The notes beneath the pieces are model-generated. The model was not told where the DNA came from. It saw only the letters and a program-made list of their open reading frames with translations, and did not search any database. Shown here in pieces: positions 56,931 to 64,000 of a stretch of DNA of 64,000 bases (its first letter is position 1; each line of letters opens with the position of its first letter). The stretch lies in contig CM069873.1 of assembly GCA_036172665.1 (NCBI GenBank), positions 46,780,001 to 46,844,000 on the forward strand, in the 5' to 3' direction. The stretch comes from Prosopocoilus inquinatus. Its lineage: Eukaryota > Arthropoda > Insecta > Coleoptera > Lucanidae. The translations under genes were made by a program, and so were the position numbers.

Positions 56931-57939
56931 AATGATTTCGGCGGTCATTGATAGCTTTTACCCAAGCACTCGATTTTTCATCTGTCGCTTTCGTTAAGGC
57001 AACTTATATTAGCTTCATCTAACACTATGACATCACTCATAGCTTTTACCCAGGTTACACATCTGGTACTATGAAATCACCGGCTATATTAATGCCACTA
57101 AATATTAATTCAAGAAATACAGACAACAAGCATCGCAGCAGCTACCATCTTTCACATGCAAATATACTCTACTCTTCTAATGTTATTAAATGTTAATTCA
57201 AGAAATACTGACAACAAGCAAGCAGCTATCCTCTTTCACATAGTTCATATGTATTACTTTATTCAAAAAATAGGTATCACAAAATAATTCTCATGCTACT
57301 GAAAAGAGAATTGAAAGGTCATTTAAATGAAGTATCAAGTGACTCCTCATTTCATTTAAAAATTTTAAAGGAGTAACTGTCACTCGAAGAGGTAAGAACG
57401 GAAGATATAGAATTTTGTTAAAATATTATCATTTTATAATTAAAAATTGATAAGATTCAGGATGGTTTAAAATTAACCCTTGACTGAAGTAACGACCGTT
57501 AGAAATAGAATGTAATGCACTTAAATACATAAAAATGTTAAAGTATACAGGATGTTTCATAATTTTTTCAGAAAACTAAACTTTTAAGTTGCAATTGTTT
57601 CTGTGCAAATGCATATCAAAAATAATAATTATTATAGAAATAAAATACTCCTACATGTCAACTCATTTATCCAATTGAACAGTTATAGATTCGGTGTGTA
57701 ATTCACTTATGATACATGCTGTATATACAACATAATTTATGGTTATAACTACGATTGATAATTTATAAAAAATAATACGTACCATTGCTGCAGTTTTGGG
57801 CGTCTTTAAAAACTAATTAACTTACGAGTGATGTCGCATCGTAAAAATCTATTGTTTATAAAATTTCTATTGGGAACGAATTAACTTATTTTATCATAAC
57901 TCCTTTCACCTGCGAAACCAATTGTTATATTATAAATAA
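56931..57939. other. AT-rich region with decayed flank of the array
   Basis: The flank of the array repeats AAATGTTAATTCAAGAAATAC with CAGCAAGCA-like text at 56040, 57105 and 57190. No gene. Confidence 0.4.
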
Positions 57940-60021
57940 AGACCGGATTTATATGTGCTAAAAAAGTGGAAAATTAGTTTTTTTCATGCGATTAAAATAG
58001 ATCAAAATATGGATATTATATGCGATAAAAATTTTATTTTACTTATACTTTAGAATAATAAAAACATAAATTGTTTCATATAAGTAATTTTAACACTTAA
58101 CACTTAAATAGTAGGATTACAAAATATAATCAACAGTTGATTTAAATTATTTGGGGTAAAATTTTGTCGTGTGTCTGACAAAATATTTTTATAAGAGGAA
58201 AACGAACGCTCGACACCGCATGAAGTAATGGGCGCAAATTTCATGGATGCTACATCTTTGGGGTCCATGTCCAAATCCTCTTCACTTTGACCTTTTAAAA
58301 CTAAACAGATTTTCCTCATTTTATTGTAGTCAGGATTACGTAATAGAACCTTGTCTAATTTTGCCATTAACTTTTCTCCTATCTCCCCTGGAATTGATTT
58401 TACACTTTCAATTGCATCATCGACCACTTCAAAAGAATCTAATAGAGCCGTCTGGGATGATTCCAACTTTTTAATGGTGGATATTAAAACGGAAAAATGA
58501 GTTGTAATGAATGCTAATTGATTCCCGATGTTTGTGTTCGACATGCATTCCTTACAAATTCTTAAAGCCGCTGAATTGGAATCATCCAATTCTAAGAAAA
58601 TTTCCTTTAATTGTTTAAAGTTATCTGCGTAAAAATTTGCTGCTTCAAGCCACGTACCCCATCTCGTAATTATTGGTTTTGGTGGTAATGGCAGGTCAGC
58701 AGCTAATTCTTTATAGTGTTGTATACGCAGTGGGGCTTTAAGAAATGCCTTTTTTTCCGTTATTGATCAACTTATTTACTGTTGGGTATTCTAGTCACAC
58801 CAATTCAGCGAGCCTATTCATTGCGTGAGCCATACCAGTGAAGTGCATCAGATTTGGGTAAAACACCTGTAAAGCCTGTCCTGCTTTTATCATGTAGGCT
58901 GCTGCATCAGACACCATTAGTAATATATTTTCCGATTTAACTTGATTAGGCGCATATAAAAGTGTCAAGCTGTCGTTAATAAAACGTGCGATCGTTGAAT
59001 GATTTATTTTTTCCAAAACTGTACTATTTACTAAATAAGATATTGGTGCAACTGTGCTGCTTAATACTCCTGCTAACATATTTGCTACATAACGACCGCA
59101 GGCATCTGTCGTTTCATCAACTACTATATTAATATTGTTGTCGCTAAGCTTCTCTCTTATTTTCTTCATCCGTTGCTGGTAGCATATACTTAGATAGTTT
59201 TTCCGCAAAGTCGATTCATTTGGAATATGATGACTGCAGTATTTTTCTAAAAAAGTTCGAAAACTTGGTTGCTCAAGTTTATGCCAAGGAAAGTTTGACT
59301 CTGCCATAGCACTGCACAAGTCTAAAAAGAATTCATTTCCTGTGTCACTGCCCTGTGAGTTACTGGCTGTTGAAGAAATAAAAGACTGCTTAAAGTTAGA
59401 TACATCTTTTCTCCGACTCCTTATGGAGGTTTGTAGCCAAATGTTGATCAATCTGGTACTTTTGGTCTGACGATGACACCTTAAAATATTGTCAAAATGA
59501 AAATGTGATTTTTAAGAGAATTTGTAAGGTGTCTACCTGTTTTGAGCATGCGTTGCAAAAATTAACTTTTCCATCTGTAGTTAGATGTTTAGATGCTTTA
59601 ATCCATTTTTTCAATAGATCAAGAGGATGCTACTTTCGGCATTTTGAAAAGATAAGCACTGAATTTATTTCGTCTTTAAATTAAATAAGAAAATAACAAC
59701 TAATTCGCGTTGATAAATACACTAGTCACTAGTCACACACATTCACGGAGTAAAATAAAGTGGCCAGACGTTGAGGAGAATAAATTACTTCTTGGAAAAG
59801 CTGCAGACTTGAATATTGACCGTATATTGAATTATAATGTTATTTATATCAATATATGGATAAATAAATAAATATGCGCTAAAAGTCTAATATATTAAGT
59901 TATATGCGAAATAAAACTACCATTTTTGGGCTTCTCTAATCGACAAACATATAAATACAAAACGCCAAGTTTAGGTATGTTAGCGTAAAAAACTTGTAAA
60001 AACTTATAAATCCGGTCTCTA
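57940..60021 (-). mobile_element. hAT-type transposon carrying CGGBP1-like gene
   Basis: Ends AAGACCGGATTTATATG and (complement) AGAGACCGGATTTATAAG. ATTATAAATA occurs next to both ends, containing a hAT-like duplication of about 8-10 bases. The transposase-like gene inside is on the minus strand. Confidence 0.7.
58104..59650 (-). pseudogene. CGGBP1-like / hAT transposase protein, broken
   Basis: Reads from an ATG near 59642. A BED-type zinc finger (WIKASKHLTT, FCNAC, then QHLATNLH) is split by a probable short intron near 59485-59545. 59451-58795 carries the hAT-like body (NINIVVDETTDACGRYVA, SDAAAYMIKAG); 58589-58104 carries the C-terminal dimerisation part (APITSCGVERSFSSYK, NPTI end). Lesions: a frameshift just after the start, a TGA near 58797, and a frameshift in the A-run near 58750. 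Family: CGGBP1 and its hAT relatives, DNA-binding proteins. Layout with TIRs suggests a transposon copy, not a domesticated gene. Confidence 0.8.
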
Positions 60022-60369
60022 ATTATAAATAATAAACTGCGTTCAATTAAATCCGTTATCGAGATGGCTTGCTTTTATTTTATACCGGCACGTCGTAGCT
60101 TAGTACGTATATTGAATAACTGCGAACTGTCAGCGGTGTTTACTGTCAAAAGTTTTGTTTATATTTTCGAGGTATTGTGTTCCGTTATTTGTGTTGTCGC
60201 TTTAATTCCATTAAAAGACAGTTCTTTTGGCTTATGTCAAATGCAAATTTTACGAAGTCGCGTTAACTTAAGCCACATGATTATAATAAACATAACCCAA
60301 CTTTTTATACCCATTTATGATTTTCTATAAATTGAATAAGAGAATGCAATTAACGAAAACATTTATTTT

Positions 60370-61525
60370 TTACAAAAGGTGCTTAAAATGCCCACCACCT
60401 ACTTCATAACATTTTAAAACTCTACGTTTAAGGGAACTCACGACTACATTTTCTAACAAGTTCGGATTTTGATTAATTTCTTCAAATTTTTGCCTTATTC
60501 GGTGCTGTAGTTCTTCTAGATTGTTCATAGGGATTGCAAATATTGAATTTTTAAGGTAAGGCCATAAAAAATAATCACAAGGTGTTAAATCGCACGACCT
60601 CGGAGGAAATGGTGTTGGAGTGTTGCGACTTATAATTCGGTCATCATAAAATTCATGAAGCATGGCTAATGTTTCTGCTGTACAGTGGGGTGTTGCACCA
60701 TCTTGTTGAAAGTAACCACCTTCTAACTCATCATCGTGAACGTTCTCCAAAAATTCATTTAAAATTTCATTTCGGTATCTTGTTGGATTAAGCGTACCTA
60801 AAAATTAACATGCGAATATAAGTTTAAAGATTATTTTTATGATTTATATATTTATAAACACCTTCAAAGAAAATTGGTCCAATTAATCGTCTGCCACTTA
60901 TAGCGGCCCATACACCAATTTTTTCAGGTTGCAATGGACGTTCAACAAACATATGAGGATTATCTGAATTCCAAGATCTCATATTCTGCGAATTTACATA
61001 TCCAGACAAGTAGAACCACGATTCATCAGTAAAGAAAGTCATCCGTAGGGTATCGTCATCATTATTTAAAGTGTTTATAAACCATTGGCAAAATTCTAAC
61101 CTCTGCGGTATATCAATGTCTTTCAATTCGTGAACTGCTGTTAGTCGATAAGGATATAAATGTAAATCCTTTCTTAACATCGCATGAGATGTTCCAACTG
61201 AAAATTCCATTTGTTGCGCTAATTGTCGAACAGTTGTTTTTGGGTTATTTTGCATGATTTCTCGTCCATCATCGATAACCTGTTGACTTCGTTTAAGAGG
61301 ACGGCCAGAACCTTCCTTTCTTAAGACACCTCCAGTTTCACGAAATAGCGTAACACATCGATCCAGCGTAGCATTAAAATGGTTGTAGTCAATAATCAAC
61401 TCCGGAAATTTAGCTCTGAACTCTTCTAAACAATCTGGTCTAGAATATACCCAATTGCCGTCAATTTTACGTCCATTTCGAAAATACGATTCTAACATAA
61501 ACACTCTATGTTCAGTAGTAAACAT
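60370..61525 (-). CDS. DD41D transposase, two exons, 363 aa
   Basis: Exon 1 61525-60862, intron 60861-60798 (GTGTTT...TTTTAG, 64 bp, phase 1), exon 2 60797-60370. The Met at 61525 (MFTTEHRVFML) is preferred to an upstream Met at 61663 that lies in the inverted repeat. The N-terminal third is HTH (DUF4817-like: ATLDRCVTLFRETGG; GRPLKRSQQ; VRQLAQQMEFSVGTSHAML). Catalytic: D167 (FFTDESWF), D254 (QQDGATPH), D296 (LTPCDYFLW), so 41 residues lie between the last two. WAAISGRRLIGPIFF is typical of the family. It would cut and paste the element in the nucleus. The intron is inferred from the open frame on both sides. Confidence 0.85.
60798..60861 (-). other. Putative 64-bp intron in transposase
   Basis: Minus strand GTGTTTATAAA to GTTAATTTTTAG; removing it joins Phe-Glu-Gly to Thr-Leu-Asn, the usual continuation in this family (FFEG-TLN). 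Insect-sized intron with a clear AG. Confidence 0.8.
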
Positions 61526-61744
61526 TTCTCGGCAGTTTAGTTCCCAAAAGAACTGTTTTTTTAAAGGAATTAAAGCAACAACACAAATAACGGAACACAA
61601 TACTTCGAAAATGTAAACAAAACCTTTGACAGTAAACACCGCTGACAGTTCGCAGTTATTCAATATACGTACTAAGCTACGACATGCCGGTATAAAATAA
61701 AAGCAAGTTCCAAGCCATCTCGATAACGGATTTAATTGAACGCA

Positions 61745-62811
61745 TTATATTAATAACAGTTAAATGTGCATTAATTTATCTGAACAAGCTATTTTATTCC
61801 TCAAATAACCCAAATGATCTATAAAACTAAATTAACAAATTTCTAAATTATCTCTCAAAATAGTGAGTGATGATCTTTTTTCTAATTGATTTATGATTAT
61901 GATTTTAACTAGTGTATCGTTCAATATTGATTTGAAAATAAGTAGGTACATTTTTGTCCATATTAAAATACTATTTGAGCTTTTCGATGTAACTATTATG
62001 AAAAATTTTATATTTCTGGGTGCGCGGAAAGGGGGATACTTGTCAATACAGTAGTGCAATTCAGGAAAGAATACATGCACGTCATGTACGGAAATCGTCG
62101 TAGTTGCGTTCGTCTTTACCACCACTATGCGAATTTTTATGTTTCGGAAAATGCATCATTAAATCAAATTCAAATACGAAATTAATAATATTAATGTAGT
62201 GCAATATAACGTACATGTTTTCTTTCCTAAATTGAACAGTACCGTACGTTGAATCACTCGCTATTGAAAATTACTGAGTTGTGTAATTATTTAAAAATAT
62301 TTTCTTGCTCACATAAAAATGAATTATTTTGACGATCTTATATGATAGGGTTTTCTTTTTAGAATTATAGTGAGTGGTCAATGAATGAACTAGTAACCTT
62401 GTTTTGGATATTTTTGTCATTATTGAAAATTGCAAATTTAGTACTAATAAACTGAGTCCGGTATGATAAAGATGCTTGTAACAAAATCAATTACATTTTA
62501 AAACAAATTATTTTGGATAATTAAAACACTTTGATATTTTGAAAGTGATATAATAATGATAATAATTTAAACACTCACATGGTATATTTAAATTCTACTA
62601 TTTATTCTTAAAAGAAATTTCAAGAAGTTCGGGAAATCTTAAAAAACAAAAATAGATTCAGTATTTGGCAGAAGACAGGTTAAACAATTAATAATTTATA
62701 TGCTTTCTGAATGTGTGATAAAAATTAAGAACCAATGTCCAATGTCACATTGTAAATGAAGGTCGTCGGGCACAAAAAACAAGTTTTTTCTAAAGCGAAG
62801 GTTACTTTGTC
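61745..62811. other. AT-rich region, no gene seen
   Basis: Short unrecognised ORFs only (for example 97 codons at 61832-62125, minus). Confidence 0.4.
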
Positions 62812-62938
62812 TGACTGATGCCCGATTTCTTCACCTCCTGATAAATTGGAAACCATTGTGCCGATAATAGTTTTCAAGGATATTACCTGGCGGATAAATT
62901 TATCAGAAGGTGAGGAAATCTGGCATTAAAACAGTCAA
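62812..62938. mobile_element. Small MITE, ~127 bp
   Basis: TGACTGATGCCCGATTTCTTC and its partner (complement TGACTGTTTTAATGCCAGATT) with shared CACCT(C/T)CTGATAAATT inside: imperfect ~35-bp inverted arms. Confidence 0.65.
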
Positions 62939-63590
62939 TAAATCGGAATTTTAACAGCAGGGGCAGATAAACTAACAATTTTCGTATTAAGCATAGCAAC
63001 AATCTACACTAAATGCGATTGAGACGTGATTGCTCTCTTTATTTTTCTACGAAATTATTTAAATTTTGTCTTTACAAACGATGATAAAATTCAATTATCG
63101 ACTCCTAAAAATTAATGCACTTGCTCCTTAAACGTTTTCACTCATCGATAAAAAATAATTTTACCGTCTTGTATAACAAATAACATTTTGTCATGAATTA
63201 ATTTGGTATGCATTTAGAGCATTAGAATCCAGAACAGGATATACTTCATTTTCTATTTTTTATTTAATAGGAGAGAGTTTCAAAATTTGTATACAATACG
63301 TAATATTCCGTCTAGAAATAACCGGTAGAAATAATGAAGCAATTTCTAGTTTTTTGTTTATACAATTTCTGTTTAATTCTAACAATTATATTATATTTGT
63401 TTCTTTTTTTTGAAATAAATTTCAGAAACGTTTCGACAATCAAAAGTAGATTCACTATTTGACACAAACATATTTAAACGAAATATTAAATAAATACATA
63501 CCAAAAAAAGCCTAGTTTTGAACATTAACAACAACGAATAGCTAAACAGCAACAACACATATCAGCATACAATATAATTTAAAACTAGTT

Positions 63591-63630
63591 TAAGCCCCTC
63601 CGCACCTTCGCGGAGAAGGAGGGGGCTTGC
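63591..63630. repeat. GC-rich hairpin
   Basis: AAGCCCCTCCGC, loop region, then GGAGGGGGCTT: a strong hairpin in AT-rich surroundings, with an inner CCGC/GCGG pairing. Confidence 0.6.
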
Positions 63631-63756
63631 CGAACTAGTGTCATAATAAAGATTATTTAGGAAAATAACTTTGTTTTCTTCTGAATTGAATTAATTTGGT
63701 AAACACGTATTTACATGCGATGTCATACGTGCGGTAAATACATGTAAATAAAAACT

Positions 63757-63985
63757 GCTGTATGCATAGTCGATAATAGCCGCTAACTGCGATTTCTTTT
63801 GACGCTTTTTTGCAACGTTAGTAGAATAATGGTAGAATCTTCAAAGTTGCTATTGCTTTATACGAGTAAAGGCAACATTGCAGTATTTACAGAAAATAAT
63901 AATAACTTTGAAGATTCTACTAACGTTCCAAAAAAGCATTATAAGAAATAGTAGTTAAATAGTGGTTATTATCGACTATGCATGC
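63757..63985. mobile_element. MITE with ~90-bp inverted arms
   Basis: Left TGTATGCATAGTCGATAATA and right-arm complement TGCATGCATAGTCGATAATA; inner parts AACGTTAGTAGAAT and AGAATCTTCAAAGTT are also mirrored. It lies at the window end; no ORF. Confidence 0.75.
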
Positions 63986-64000
63986 ATCAGAAAGTTTTTA

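Larger units (their letters stand above)
60038..61744 (-). mobile_element. DD41D IS630/Tc1-mariner-type transposon, 1707 bp
   Basis: Long terminal inverted repeats of ~190 bp (60038-60232 and 61551-61744), both starting TGCGTTCAATTAAATCC. They differ by a 6-base insertion near 61710 and a few substitutions. The transposase has no stop or frameshift if one 64-bp intron is removed, so this is a candidate active copy. It lies only 17 bases from the hAT element. A target duplication is not obvious. Confidence 0.85.

Noticed and set aside
58247..58474. 75-codon plus-strand ORF
   Set aside because: Antisense shadow of the hAT/CGGBP1-like coding region.
63591..63630. GC-rich hairpin considered as a bacterial-type terminator
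   Set aside because: The window is clearly eukaryotic, no gene ends there and no T-run follows.
1..64000. CRISPR array, prophage, rRNA or operon structure
   Set aside because: Direct repeats found are transposon or satellite units with no spacer pattern, and gene content is insect transposable elements only.

Overview
The window looks like a transposon-dense, AT-rich piece of an insect (at least arthropod) nuclear genome. Evidence: BEL/Pao, Ty3/gypsy and errantivirus-like LTR elements, mariner and DD41D IS630-type transposons, a hAT element with a CGGBP1-like BED/hAT protein, a short GT-AG intron, and many MITEs. I found no host gene, rRNA or bacterial-type operon. Coordinates were counted by hand from the sequence and may be off by a few bases where boundaries are fuzzy.

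Layout. 1-3640: an internally deleted errantivirus-like element whose one long ORF fuses a DD35E integrase to a complete ubiquitin-specific protease (USP) domain, followed by the broken start of an env-like gene. 3645-3954: a 310-bp foldback palindrome. 3979-15352: an 11.4-kb near-perfect palindrome whose arms carry the 3' half of a Ty3/gypsy element, its 3' LTR and about 2.9 kb of non-coding DNA; its centre (9503-9811) is another copy of the same foldback, flanked by ~176-bp satellite-like units. The right arm runs into the full gypsy element (12585-17832). 19563-25400: a decayed BEL/Pao element split by an inverted insertion carrying hammerhead ribozymes. 25459-34000: MITEs and further copies of the ribozyme repeat. 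34891-39000: a TA-flanked MITE, another ribozyme-repeat insertion, tRNA-like sequences and a dead mariner. 39877-43764: an mdg1-like LTR element with most of pol deleted and a small myristoylation/TM ORF before gag. 46541-46798: an inverted pair of Penelope-type hammerheads. 47617-48561: a non-autonomous hAT. 52838-53720: a second BEL remnant. 56290-56930: an array of TGACCTTGA half-sites. 57940-60020: a hAT/CGGBP1-like copy. 60038-61744: an apparently intact DD41D transposon. 61745-64000: MITEs.

Most notable: (1) a dispersed ~311-bp repeat family carrying type I hammerhead ribozymes, in tandem with 311-bp spacing, with a compensatory change in stem I, with 12-bp and 9-bp target duplications, and with the same inverted architecture in two independent insertions: a retrozyme/Penelope-like non-autonomous element; (2) the integrase-USP fusion, with all deubiquitinase catalytic residues visible; (3) the 11.4-kb palindrome, which has a foldback element at both its centre and its left breakpoint and may be a real rearrangement or an assembly chimera. 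Most coding sequences are transposable-element proteins; only the DD41D transposase and the integrase-USP ORF look intact.
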